NCBI GenBank assembly: GCA_964353255.1
Contig: CAYGVJ010000119.1
Location: 1 to 16,305 of the forward strand
DNA length: 16,305 nt
Direction of reading: 5' to 3'
From: VFZS01 sp964353255
Lineage (GTDB): Bacteria > Acidobacteriota > Terriglobia > Bryobacterales > Bryobacteraceae
Below are positions 6,480-13,467 of this stretch, one piece after another. The position numbers and the translations under genes were made by a program. Every line of letters begins with the position of its first letter. The stretch's first letter is position 1. The notes under the pieces were generated by a model. It saw only the letters and a program-made list of their open reading frames with translations, made no database searches and was not told the DNA's origin.

Positions 6480-7526
6480 ATGGTAATCCGAAAAGCGATC
6501 CGGTACAAGGACGCGGGCGTGGATATCGACGAGGCGGACCGGGCCCTGGCGCACGTCAAGCGTCTGGCCGCCAAGACTGCGACCCCTGGCGTGCTCGCCG
6601 GCATTGGGTCTTTCGGAGGCGGGTTTCTGCTCTCCGGCTGGAGGAAGCCGGTCCTGGTCAGCTCGACCGACGGCGTGGGAACCAAGCTCAAAGTGGCTTT
6701 CCTGGCGGGACGGCACAACACCGTGGGCGAGGATCTGGTCAATCATTGCGTCAACGACGTCGCGGTGCTGGGCGCCCGGCCGCTGTTCTTCCTGGACTAC
6801 TTCGCCACGGGGAAGCTGGAGGCGGCCACGCTGCGCGAGGTGGTTTCCGGGCTGGCCCGCGCCTGCCGCGAGAACGGCTGCGCTTTGATCGGCGGCGAGA
6901 CCGCCGAGCTGCCGGGCCTGTACGCGCCGGGGGAATACGACCTGGCGGGTTTCATCGTGGGGGCGGTGGAACACCGCCGGCTGGTGACCGGCGAGCGGAT
7001 CCGCGCCGGGGACGTGCTGATCGGACTGGCTTCGACCGGCCTGCACACCAACGGCTACTCGCTGGCGCGCAAGCTGTTGTTCGAGGTGGCCGGATACGGG
7101 GTGAACACGTTCCTGCCGGAGCTGAACTCGACGGTGGGTGAGGAGCTGCTCAAGGTTCACCGCAGCTACCTGAAGCCGATTCAGGCGCTGGCTTCCCGGG
7201 GCCTCATGAAGGGCGCGGCGCACATCACCGGAGGAGGGATCACCGACAACCTGCCGCGCATCCTGCCCCGCAGCCTGGCGGCCGAGGTCCACACCGGAGC
7301 CTGGCGCGTGCCGCCCGTTTTTGAGGTGCTGCGCCGACTCGGGAACATTCCGGAGGACGACTACCGGCGCACGTTCAACTTGGGCATTGGCATGATCCTG
7401 GTGGTGTCCCGGCGCCAGGCCGCGCGGGCGGAGGGCGTGCTGGCGAAGCTGGGAGAGACGCCCTGTCTGCTCGGGCGCGTGATCCCGGCGCGGCGGGGCG
7501 TCCGTTCGCGCGTGGTCTACCTATGA
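6480..7526 (+). CDS. purM: Phosphoribosylformylglycinamidine cyclo-ligase (AIR synthetase)
   Basis: 348 residues, the usual PurM length. It closes the imidazole ring of FGAM with ATP to give aminoimidazole ribonucleotide, step five of purine synthesis, in the cytoplasm. Conserved blocks are all present: SFGGGF, SSTDGVGTKLKVA, the NTVGEDLVNHCVNDVA block, ALIGGETAELPG, YDLAGFIVG, LASTGLHTNGYSLAR, and HITGGGITDNLPR near the C-terminal third. The ATG at 6480 is chosen because the N-terminal Y-KDAGVDIDEAD segment, typical of PurM, starts right after it. The longer open frame upstream is antisense to the amidohydrolase. Its stop overlaps the purN start by 4 bases, so the two are translated from one message. 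Confidence 0.97.
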   Translation: MVIRKAIRYKDAGVDIDEADRALAHVKRLAAKTATPGVLAGIGSFGGGFLLSGWRKPVLVSSTDGVGTKLKVAFLAGRHNTVGEDLVNHCVNDVAVLGARPLFFLDYFATGKLEAATLREVVSGLARACRENGCALIGGETAELPGLYAPGEYDLAGFIVGAVEHRRLVTGERIRAGDVLIGLASTGLHTNGYSLARKLLFEVAGYGVNTFLPELNSTVGEELLKVHRSYLKPIQALASRGLMKGAAHITGGGITDNLPRILPRSLAAEVHTGAWRVPPVFEVLRRLGNIPEDDYRRTFNLGIGMILVVSRRQAARAEGVLAKLGETPCLLGRVIPARRGVRSRVVYL

Positions 7527-8122
7527 AACGTCTAGGCATCCTGCTTTCCGGGCGAGGCTCGAATTTCGAGGCCATCGCCGACAGCGTAGCCGCCGGCCGC
7601 ATCGAGGCCGAGATCGCCGTGGTGATCTCGAACCGCGCCGAGGCACGCGGCCTTCACATTGCGCGGGAGCGTGGCCTGAACGCGGTGTGCATCCCCTCGA
7701 AGGGGCTGGACCGTGAGGTCTACGACCGCATGGTGGTGGCCGAGTTGCGCAAGAACCAAGTGGACCTGGTCTGCCTGGCGGGCTTCATGCGCTTGTTGAG
7801 CGCCTACTTCGTGCGCGAGTTCCCTTTGGCCATCCTCAACATTCACCCCGGGCTACTGCCAGCCTTCCCCGGCCTGGACGCGCAGCACCAGGCGCTGGAG
7901 CACGGCGTGAAGGTCTCCGGCTGCACGGTGCACTTCGTGGACGAGTATCTGGACCACGGGCCGATCATCGTGCAGCGGGTCGTGCCCGTGCTCGACGACG
8001 ACACGGTGGAGACGCTCTCGGCGCGGATCTTGACAGAGGAGCACCGCATCTACACCGAGGCCATCAACATTGTGCTCTCGGGGAACTGGCGCCTGGAGGG
8101 GCGGCGAGTGGTGCGGGAGTGA
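7523..8122 (+). CDS. purN: Phosphoribosylglycinamide formyltransferase
   Basis: 199 residues. It transfers the formyl group of 10-formyltetrahydrofolate to glycinamide ribonucleotide, step three of purine synthesis. The N-terminal LGILLSGRGSNFEAI is the phosphate-binding loop of the family. The catalytic residues N106 and H108 (LNIHPGLLPAFPG) and D144 (YLDHGPII) fall at exactly the E. coli numbers. ATGA overlap with purM indicates translational coupling; purM-purN order is the common arrangement. A 6-bp inverted repeat follows 6 bases after the stop. Confidence 0.97.
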   Translation: MKRLGILLSGRGSNFEAIADSVAAGRIEAEIAVVISNRAEARGLHIARERGLNAVCIPSKGLDREVYDRMVVAELRKNQVDLVCLAGFMRLLSAYFVREFPLAILNIHPGLLPAFPGLDAQHQALEHGVKVSGCTVHFVDEYLDHGPIIVQRVVPVLDDDTVETLSARILTEEHRIYTEAINIVLSGNWRLEGRRVVRE

Positions 8123-8128
8123 GGCATC

Positions 8129-8145
8129 CCGGTCCGCAAGACCGG
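8129..8145. repeat. Short perfect hairpin after purN
   Basis: CCGGTC, a 5-base loop CGCAA and GACCGG form a perfect 6-bp stem. It could fold in the purMN transcript or in the opposite transcript coming from DUF433. There is no run of T after either arm, so it is at best a weak or Rho-assisted terminator. Confidence 0.35.
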
Positions 8146-8229
8146 AGTCTAACGCCACCGGCATGTCGAGCGCGTGCGGCCGCGTGGGATAAGTCTCCTC
8201 ACTTGTCGAAACGGGTTCTTCACAGCTTC

Positions 8230-8262
8230 TCAGGAAGCGGCCTCGTCGAGGAGCAGCCTCAT
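8230..8262 (-). pseudogene. Truncated DUF5615 (PIN-like) toxin remnant
   Basis: The DUF433 stop overlaps an ATG on the minus strand (ATGA at 8262-8259), the normal junction with a DUF5615 toxin. The peptide begins MRLLLDE, the typical DUF5615 N-terminus with its first catalytic aspartate, but stops after 10 residues (MRLLLDEAAS). Skipping the single G at 8241 restores LLLDEPLPEKL, which looks more like the family (DE-LP-KL), and then another stop follows. No continuation of a PIN-like domain is evident in the remaining 100 bases before purN. The best reading is a decayed toxin with a one-base frameshift and a large 3' deletion. Identification rests on few residues. Confidence 0.5.
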
Positions 8263-8483
8263 TCGACCAGGATCTCCAGGTTCTTTTCCCGGTCGGCGGC
8301 GAAGGCCAGGCAGGCGAGGATGTCCTGCTCGGTCAGATACGGGAAGTCAGCGAGGATTTCCTGGTGGGTCATGCTCGCGGCCAGGTACCCGAGAACGTCG
8401 TACACAGTGATCCGCATTCCGCGGATACAGGGCTTTCCGCCTCGCTTCCCCGGCTCGATGGTGATGATTCCCTGGTAATCCAT
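8259..8483 (-). CDS. DUF433 family antitoxin-like protein
   Basis: 74 residues, complete. The sequence DYQGIITIEPGKRGGKPC, then IRGMRITVYDVLGYLA, EEIL-type helix QEILADFPYLT and CLAFAADRE are hallmarks of DUF433, a small winged/helix-turn-helix-like family usually placed upstream of a DUF5615 PIN-like toxin and regarded as its antitoxin. Here the toxin is reduced to a remnant, so this is an orphan. A minus-strand TATTCT at 8520-8515 is the likely -10. A purine-rich GGGGAGGA lies 16 bases before the ATG, a bit far for an ideal ribosome binding site. It is divergent from the ROK kinase. Confidence 0.85.
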   Translation of the reverse strand: MDYQGIITIEPGKRGGKPCIRGMRITVYDVLGYLAASMTHQEILADFPYLTEQDILACLAFAADREKNLEILVE

Positions 8484-8514
8484 TGCCCGGTGCTCGGTTT
8501 CCTCCCCTCACGAT

Positions 8515-8520
8515 AGAATA
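8515..8520 (-). promoter_or_regulatory. -10 element for the DUF433 gene
   Basis: Minus strand TATTCT (5 of 6 to consensus) sits 31 bases before the start codon at 8483, giving an expected leader of about 25 bases that contains the GGGGAGGA purine tract. No clear -35 was found. Confidence 0.4.
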
Positions 8521-8563
8521 GCGCGCGTCGGGTGCGCAACCGGCGGCCGGCCATGGCTCCGTG

Positions 8564-8592
8564 CTGTCCCCGGAATTGGAATCTGCTATCAT
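8564..8592 (+). promoter_or_regulatory. Promoter of the ROK kinase / xylulokinase pair
   Basis: An extended -10 TGCTATCAT (8584-8592; hexamer TATCAT) has a weak -35 CTGTCC (8564-8569) at exactly 17 bp. The expected transcript start is near 8599, only about 3 bases before the ATG at 8602, and no Shine-Dalgarno sequence is present. This points to a leaderless or nearly leaderless message. Confidence 0.45.
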
Positions 8593-8601
8593 GACGACCT
8601 C

Positions 8602-9516
8602 ATGACGGGATACGCAATCGGAGTGGATTTGGGCGGCACCAACCTGCGCGCCGCGGCCATCGACGCCTCGGGCCACATCCTGGCGAAAACCTCCGGCGCC
8701 ACCAAGCTCTCGGCGGGGCGCGACGCCGTGGCGGCCGACATCGCCGGCTCGATCATGAAGCTTCGGGAGCAGTGCGGGACCGAGCGTCTGGTGGGCGTCG
8801 GCATCGGCACGCCGGGGATTATCATCATGGAGAAGGGGATCATCGTCCAGTCCCCGAACCTGCCGGGCTTCGAGAACTTTCCCATGCGCGACGCCATCGC
8901 GCGCCAGCTCGGGGCGCCGGTGCTGCTGGAGAACGACGCCAACGCCGCGGCGCTCGGCGAGAAATGGCAGGGAGCGGGCCGGGACGTCGAAGACTTGATC
9001 CTGCTGACGCTGGGCACGGGAATCGGCGGCGGCATCATTTCGGGCGGTAAGGTGCTGCACGGGTTCGTCGGCATGGCCGGAGAGGTCGGCCATATGACGG
9101 TGCTGCCGGGCGGCAACCCCTGCGGCTGCGGCAACAACGGCTGCCTGGAGAAGCATGCCTCGGCCACCGCGGTTACGGCCATGGCCCGGATGATGGGCCT
9201 GGGCGAAAACCTCACCTCGGAGGACGTCTACAAGCTCGCCATCCAGGGCAACCCCAGAGCCCCCATCATCTTCACCACGATGGGCACGGCGCTGGGGCTG
9301 GCCCTGGCCAGCCTCATCAACATCTTCAACTTTCCGCTTTACCTGCTGAGCGGGGGCATGCTGCCGGCCTGGGACCTGTTCGCCCCCGCCATGTTCGAGG
9401 AGGTCAGGCGCCGCTCTTACATCTACCGCGACGTGCCCACCCGAATCGAGAAAGCCGCGCTGGGCAACGAGGCGGGCCTGTACGGCGCCGCCTACCTGCC
9501 GTTTCAGGCGCGTTGA
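8602..9516 (+). CDS. glcK: ROK-family glucokinase
   Basis: 304 residues, normal for ROK kinases. It probably phosphorylates glucose to glucose-6-phosphate in the cytoplasm; fructose or another hexose cannot be excluded. The ATP-binding loop is DLGGTNLRAA (D9-T13) and the second phosphate loop is LGTGIGGGII (137-146). The catalytic aspartate is D112 in LLENDANAAALGE. The structural zinc site is complete: H164 with C174, C176 and C181 (CGCGNNGCLEKH). The ROK signature spans about residues 123-150. The start is fixed by the conserved YAIGVDLGGT; an upstream ATG at 8591 is out of frame. It is followed after 14 bases by xylulokinase on the same strand, so both are likely one transcript. Confidence 0.92.
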   Translation: MTGYAIGVDLGGTNLRAAAIDASGHILAKTSGATKLSAGRDAVAADIAGSIMKLREQCGTERLVGVGIGTPGIIIMEKGIIVQSPNLPGFENFPMRDAIARQLGAPVLLENDANAAALGEKWQGAGRDVEDLILLTLGTGIGGGIISGGKVLHGFVGMAGEVGHMTVLPGGNPCGCGNNGCLEKHASATAVTAMARMMGLGENLTSEDVYKLAIQGNPRAPIIFTTMGTALGLALASLINIFNFPLYLLSGGMLPAWDLFAPAMFEEVRRRSYIYRDVPTRIEKAALGNEAGLYGAAYLPFQAR

Positions 9517-9523
9517 GGAGGAG
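9515..9523 (+). promoter_or_regulatory. Ribosome binding site deciding the xylB start
   Basis: GAGGAGGAG overlaps the end of the ROK kinase gene and lies 7 bases before the ATG at 9531. It favours that start over the ATG at 9513. Confidence 0.7.
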
Positions 9524-9530
9524 AGCGCAC

Positions 9531-11015
9531 ATGTACTGGATGGGGATCGACGTCGGGACCGGGGGAACGCGCGCGCTGCTCGTGGACGAGCGCGGCCGCG
9601 TCGTGGCCGGCTACACCGCGCCTCACGAGGAGATGCGAATGGAGCGCCCGCGGTGGGCCGAGCAGCGCCCCGAGAACTGGTGGGAGGCGACGCAGCAAGC
9701 GATCCCCGGAGTGCTCGCCCAGGCCGGCGCCTCGGGCAAAGACGTCTGCGGAGTAGGCTTGTCGGGTCAGATGCATGGCCTGGTGCTGCTGGACGAAGCC
9801 GACCGGGTGATCCGTCCCGCGCTGATCTGGTGCGACCAGCGCAGCCAGGCCCAGGTGGATTTCGTCAATCAAACCGTCGGCCGGGAAAACGTTCTGGCCT
9901 GGACCGCCAACCCGGTGCTTACCGGCTTCACCCTGCCCAAGCTGCTCTGGGTCCGCGACCACGAGCCCGAGCGGTTCGCCCGCGCGCGCAAGGTGCTGCT
10001 GCCCAAGGACTACGTTCGCTTCTGCCTGACGGGCGAGTACGCCAGCGAGGTTTCCGACGCTTCGGGCACTTCACTGTTCGATGTGGTCCAGCGGCGCTGG
10101 TCCTTCCAGATGATGGACCGCCTCGGGCTGGACCGCGCCCTGCTGCCGGCGGTCTATGAATCGACCGAGGTGAGCGGGCAGGTGACGGAGCACGCGACTG
10201 AGCTGACGGGCCTTGTGGCAGGCACGCCGGTGGTCGGCGGCGGCGGCGACCAGGCTTCCAGCGCCGTAGGCAACGGCGTTGTCGAACCGGGAGTGGTTTC
10301 CTGCACGCTGGGGACTTCCGGCGTCGTATTCGCACACATGGAGAAGGTGGCCTACGACCCGCCGGGGCGCGTACACACCTTCTGCCACGCGGTCCGCGGC
10401 AAGTGGCACGTCATGGGAGTAACCCAGGGGGCGGGGCTGAGCTTGCAGTGGTTCCGCAACCAGCTTGCTCCGGGCACGGAATACGATGTGCTGACGGCAG
10501 AGGCCGCCGCGGCGCCCGCCGGCGCGCAGGGCCTTTACTGGCTGCCGTACCTGATGGGCGAGCGCACGCCGCATCTGGACGCCTCGTGCCGTGGCGGCTG
10601 GATCGGGCTGACCGCCAGGCACACCCGCGCCGACCTGATCCGATCGCTGATCGAGGGCGTCTGCTACAGCCAGAAGGACTGCCTGGACATCATCGCGGAG
10701 CTGGGCGCGGTGGTGGACTCGGTGCGGGTCTCCGGCGGCGGCGCGCGCAGTGCCTTCTGGCGGCAGCTTCTGGCCGACGTGATGGGCAAGCGCGTCGTGG
10801 TGCTGGAGACGCAGGAAGGCTCCGCTTACGGCGCCGCGCTGATGGCGCTGGTCGGGACTGGAGTGTACGGCTCGGTGCCGGAAGTTTGCCGCGCGGCCAT
10901 CCGCGAGGTCGATTCGGTGGCCCCGCGCCCGGCCGAGCGCGAGCTGTACGCCAGCGGCCACGAAGTCTACAAGGCCCTCTACCCGGCCCTCAAGCCGCTG
11001 TACGGCAAGATGTAG
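9531..11015 (+). CDS. xylB: Xylulokinase (FGGY carbohydrate kinase)
   Basis: 494 residues, close to the usual XylB size. It phosphorylates D-xylulose to D-xylulose-5-phosphate, feeding the pentose phosphate pathway. N-terminal GIDVGTGGTRALL binds phosphate. SGQMHGLVLLD (78-88, with M81-H82 at the sugar site) and WCDQRS (D102) are typical. The likely catalytic base is D240 in GGGGDQASSAVGNG, and GTSGVVF and GGGARS fit the FGGY ATP site. The ATG at 9531 is preferred over an in-frame ATG at 9513, because GAGGAGGAG ends 7 bases before it and the conserved region starts immediately. No xylose isomerase or transporter is nearby; pairing with a ROK kinase suggests general hexose/pentose use. Confidence 0.92.
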   Translation: MYWMGIDVGTGGTRALLVDERGRVVAGYTAPHEEMRMERPRWAEQRPENWWEATQQAIPGVLAQAGASGKDVCGVGLSGQMHGLVLLDEADRVIRPALIWCDQRSQAQVDFVNQTVGRENVLAWTANPVLTGFTLPKLLWVRDHEPERFARARKVLLPKDYVRFCLTGEYASEVSDASGTSLFDVVQRRWSFQMMDRLGLDRALLPAVYESTEVSGQVTEHATELTGLVAGTPVVGGGGDQASSAVGNGVVEPGVVSCTLGTSGVVFAHMEKVAYDPPGRVHTFCHAVRGKWHVMGVTQGAGLSLQWFRNQLAPGTEYDVLTAEAAAAPAGAQGLYWLPYLMGERTPHLDASCRGGWIGLTARHTRADLIRSLIEGVCYSQKDCLDIIAELGAVVDSVRVSGGGARSAFWRQLLADVMGKRVVVLETQEGSAYGAALMALVGTGVYGSVPEVCRAAIREVDSVAPRPAERELYASGHEVYKALYPALKPLYGKM

Positions 11016-11034
11016 GCCCGGGGCGCCCATCCAA

Positions 11035-11065
11035 TGCTATAATCGTTCTGGTCAGACTGGTCAGA
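11035..11065 (+). promoter_or_regulatory. Promoter and tandem-repeat operator of the Phd/VapC module
   Basis: TGCTATAAT (11035-11043) is a full-consensus extended -10. Immediately after it, CTGGTCAGA is repeated twice head to tail (11048-11056 and 11057-11065), covering the expected transcript start near 11050. A perfect 8-bp palindrome GGGCGCCC lies at 11021-11028, over the -35 region. Antitoxins of this type repress their own operon, so the repeats are a natural operator candidate. The purine stretch AGAAGGGAG (11063-11071) can serve as ribosome binding site for the ATG at 11083. Confidence 0.55.
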
Positions 11066-11082
11066 AGGGAGTGTAGCCGGCC

Positions 11083-11397
11083 ATGCCGAAGCAGCAGACA
11101 GCGGCTCGAAGAAACCGGACGGCGAAGCCGGGCGTGGTGGGGAATGAATGGCAACTGCAACACGCCAAAGCCCGGTTCAGCGAGGTTTTCCGCCTGGCGC
11201 GATCGCGCGGGCCCCAGCGCATCACCAAGCACGCCAGAGAGGCCGTGGTGGTGATACCCGCGGAGCAGTTTGAGCGCCTGACCGGCCGGGCGCGCCAGCC
11301 GCGCAGCCTGGCCGAGTTCTTCGCCAAATCGCCGCTGGCGGGTTCGGGCATCCGGCTTGACCGTGCAGCCGACTACGGGCGGCCCGTGGAGCTATGA
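11083..11397 (+). CDS. Phd/YefM-family antitoxin
   Basis: 104 residues. After a basic N-terminal tail of about 20 residues comes the Phd/YefM fold: EWQLQHAKARFSEVFRLA (22-39), GPQRITKHAREAVVVI (43-58) and PAEQFERL. This half binds DNA and dimerises. The C-terminal part (LAEFFAKSPLAGSGIRLDR) has the usual toxin-wrapping peptide, including the FF-SPL pattern seen in antitoxins partnered with PIN toxins. Its stop overlaps the vapC start by 4 bases (ATGA). It should neutralise the toxin and repress the operon. Expression is from the extended -10 at 11035-11043. Confidence 0.88.
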   Translation: MPKQQTAARRNRTAKPGVVGNEWQLQHAKARFSEVFRLARSRGPQRITKHAREAVVVIPAEQFERLTGRARQPRSLAEFFAKSPLAGSGIRLDRAADYGRPVEL

Positions 11398-11816
11398 CCG
11401 GGTTCCTGCTTGACACTAACGTCATCTCCGAGCTCATCAAGCCGAAGCCGGAAGCGAAAGTGGTCAGGTGGATCGGGTCCACCGACGAAAACCTGCTGTT
11501 CCTGAGCGTCCTCACGCTGGGCGAGATCCGGCGAGGCATCGCGGCCTTGGCCAGAGGCGCCCGCCGAACGGTGCTGGAGACCTGGCTGGAAACGCGTCTA
11601 CGTCCGCGCTTCGCAGGGCGCATTCTGCCGATTGACGAGGCTGTGGCAGACCGCTGGGGTACTGTTGCCGCTACCGCGACCGCGGCCGGCGCCCCTATCC
11701 CCGTCATCGACGGCCTCCTCGCTGCCACCGCCCTTCACTACGGTCTCACCTTGGTCACCCGAAATGTTTCCAACGTAGCGGGCACAGGCGTTTCCGTGTT
11801 CGACCCGTGGTCCTAG
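11394..11816 (+). CDS. vapC: VapC-type PIN-domain toxin
   Basis: 140 residues, full PIN-domain length, FitB-like. PIN toxins are magnesium-dependent ribonucleases, usually cutting tRNA or rRNA. Acidic residues are D7 (FLLDTNV), E44 (TLGEIRRG) and D106 (PVIDGLLAATA). The fourth position, usually aspartate in a TRNVxDF motif, is N127 (TRNVSNV), so one metal-site acid is altered; three-acid PIN proteins can still be active. The C-terminal GTGVSVFDPW matches the family. It is translated by coupling to the antitoxin gene. Confidence 0.9.
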   Translation: MTGFLLDTNVISELIKPKPEAKVVRWIGSTDENLLFLSVLTLGEIRRGIAALARGARRTVLETWLETRLRPRFAGRILPIDEAVADRWGTVAATATAAGAPIPVIDGLLAATALHYGLTLVTRNVSNVAGTGVSVFDPWS

Positions 11817-11861
11817 AACCCGGTGTGCGAGCGCGTAGCTGAGCGGGATGCCGTGGGGATG

Positions 11862-11879
11862 TATACTTGGCTGCCGGAG
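11862..11879 (+). promoter_or_regulatory. Promoter -10 and ribosome binding site for the sulfatase gene
   Basis: TATACT (11862-11867) is a good -10 with a weak CTGAGC -35 17 bp upstream. GGAG (11876-11879) lies 9 bases before the ATG at 11889. The leader would be about 15 bases. The set supports 11889 over the in-frame ATGs at 11823 and 11859, which would lie upstream of the transcript start. Confidence 0.5.
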
Positions 11880-11888
11880 CAACTTGTC

Positions 11889-13418
11889 ATGCAGAGACGA
11901 TTCTTCCTCCGCCTCGCCGGCGGCGCTTGCGCGTCCGCGGTTCCTTCGCGGCCGCTGTTTTCGGGGCGCACTGCGCGCCCCAACATCCTCCTCATCCTCA
12001 CCGACGACGTCGGCTGGGGCGATCTCAGTTGCTACGGCGCGACGCGGGTCAGGACGCCGAACCTCGACCGGCTCGCGGCGCAGGGAGTCCGCTTCACCGA
12101 CGCCCACTCCCCGTCAGCGACCTGCACGCCCACGCGATACGCTCTGCTCACCGGCGAATACGCCTGGCGCAGAGAGGGGACCGGCATCCTCCCAGGCGAC
12201 GCCAGGCTGATCATCGAACCGGGCCGGATGACCGTGCCCGCCCTGCTCAAGCAGGCCGGCTACACCACGGGTTGCGTCGGCAAATGGCATCTCGGGCTGG
12301 GCCGCGGCGACCTGGACTGGAACAAGGAGATCAAGCCCGGACCGCTGGAGGTCGGTTTCGACTACTCTTTCATCATTCCCGCCACGGGCGACCGGGTCCC
12401 CTGCGTCTACGTCGAGAACCGCTTCGTTGTCGGGCTCGACCCGAAAGACCCCATCCGCGTCAGTTACGGCAAGCCCATCGGCGACGAGCCGACTGGACGA
12501 GACCGTCCGGACCTCCTCAAGGTCCGCCCCAGCCACGGCCATGACCAGACCATCGTCAACGGCATCAGCCGCATCGGATACATGAGCGGCGGCCAGGCGG
12601 CGCGCTGGGTGGACGAGGACTTGGCCGACGTGATCACCCGCAAGGCGTTGTCGTTCCTCGAGGCGAACAAGGCTAAGCCGTTCTTCCTTTACTTTGCCTC
12701 GCACGACATCCATGTGCCGCGCGTGCCCCACCCGCGCTTCCGCGGCGCCAGCCGATGCGGCGTGCGCTGCGACGCGATGGAGCAGCTTGATTGGTGCGCT
12801 GGCGAGCTGCTGAAGGCCCTGGACCGGCTCCGGCTGGCCGACAACACGCTGGTCATTTTCTCCAGCGACAACGGGCCCGTGGTGGACGACGGCTATGCCG
12901 ATGGCGCGGTGGAGACCCTGGGCGATCACCGGCCGGCCGACGGGTTCCGCGGCGGCAAGTACAGCAACTTTGAAGGCGGAACCCGCGTGCCGCTGATCGC
13001 CCGCTGGCCGGGCCACGTCAAACCCGGCGTGTCGGACGCGCTAGTCAGCCAGGTGGACGTGCTGGCGACGTTCGCCGCCCTCACCGGCCAGAAACTGGAC
13101 CACGCCGCCGGACCGGACAGCTTCGACGTTCTGCCCGCCTTGCTCGGCCAGTCCAAGACTGGTCGCGATCACCTCGTTGAACACGCCCGCGCGCTTTCGC
13201 TCCGCCAGGGCCCCTGGAAGCTCATCTCGCCCACAGACGGGCCGAAGGTGAACAAGAACACCAACACCGAGCTGGGGAACGATCCCCAGCCACAGCTCTA
13301 TGACGTCGCCAGCGACCGCGGCGAGACGACCAATCTCGCCCCGCAAAATTCGGACAAGGTCAGGGAGCTGACGGCGCTGCTCAACCAGATCCGCGCCGCG
13401 GGCCGCAGTCGGCCATGA
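11889..13418 (+). CDS. Tat-exported sulfatase (type I, formylglycine)
   Basis: 509 residues. The N-terminus MQRRFFLRLAGGACASAV is a twin-arginine signal, which supports this start and implies export of a folded enzyme. The formylglycine site is C79-T-P-T-R83 (SATCTPTR); C79 would be oxidised by a formylglycine-generating enzyme, not seen here. Calcium-site and active-site motifs are ILTDDVGWGD (D39, D40), GKWHLG, the histidine in ASHDIHVP, and SSDNGP. The GGKYSNFEGGTRVPLIARWPG run (in parts) is the arylsulfatase C-terminal signature, and QLYDVASDRGETTNLA ends the domain. It hydrolyses sulfate esters; the substrate is unknown, possibly a sulfated glycan given the glycosidase-like neighbour. 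It is followed after 49 bases by the secreted MBL protein. Confidence 0.92.
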   Translation: MQRRFFLRLAGGACASAVPSRPLFSGRTARPNILLILTDDVGWGDLSCYGATRVRTPNLDRLAAQGVRFTDAHSPSATCTPTRYALLTGEYAWRREGTGILPGDARLIIEPGRMTVPALLKQAGYTTGCVGKWHLGLGRGDLDWNKEIKPGPLEVGFDYSFIIPATGDRVPCVYVENRFVVGLDPKDPIRVSYGKPIGDEPTGRDRPDLLKVRPSHGHDQTIVNGISRIGYMSGGQAARWVDEDLADVITRKALSFLEANKAKPFFLYFASHDIHVPRVPHPRFRGASRCGVRCDAMEQLDWCAGELLKALDRLRLADNTLVIFSSDNGPVVDDGYADGAVETLGDHRPADGFRGGKYSNFEGGTRVPLIARWPGHVKPGVSDALVSQVDVLATFAALTGQKLDHAAGPDSFDVLPALLGQSKTGRDHLVEHARALSLRQGPWKLISPTDGPKVNKNTNTELGNDPQPQLYDVASDRGETTNLAPQNSDKVRELTALLNQIRAAGRSRP

Positions 13419-13432
13419 AGCGTCGGGACGCC

Positions 13433-13461
13433 TTGCTATTCCCCGACCGCAGTGGTAGCCT
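13433..13461 (+). promoter_or_regulatory. Promoter of the secreted MBL gene
   Basis: TTGCTA (13433-13438) and TAGCCT (13456-13461, preceded by TGG as an extended -10) are spaced exactly 17 bp. The expected transcript start falls at about 13468, the G of the GTG start codon, and no Shine-Dalgarno is present. It would give a leaderless mRNA. Confidence 0.45.
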
Positions 13462-13467
13462 CTCAGC

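Noticed and set aside
8119..8478. 119-codon plus-strand open frame after purN
   Set aside because: It covers the DUF433 gene antisense; DUF433 motifs on the minus strand are clear.
11823..11888. Earlier in-frame starts for the sulfatase (11823, 11859)
   Set aside because: They would put about 10-22 residues before the twin-arginine signal and lie upstream of the TATACT box; GGAG precedes the ATG at 11889.
11889..11945. Lipoprotein signal in the sulfatase (cysteine 14 after LAGGA)
   Set aside because: The residue three before the Cys is Gly, not Leu/Val/Ile, so the lipobox is poor; a plain Tat signal fits better.
12114..13016. 300-codon minus-strand open frame
   Set aside because: Antisense to the sulfatase catalytic domain, whose motifs are unmistakable on the plus strand.
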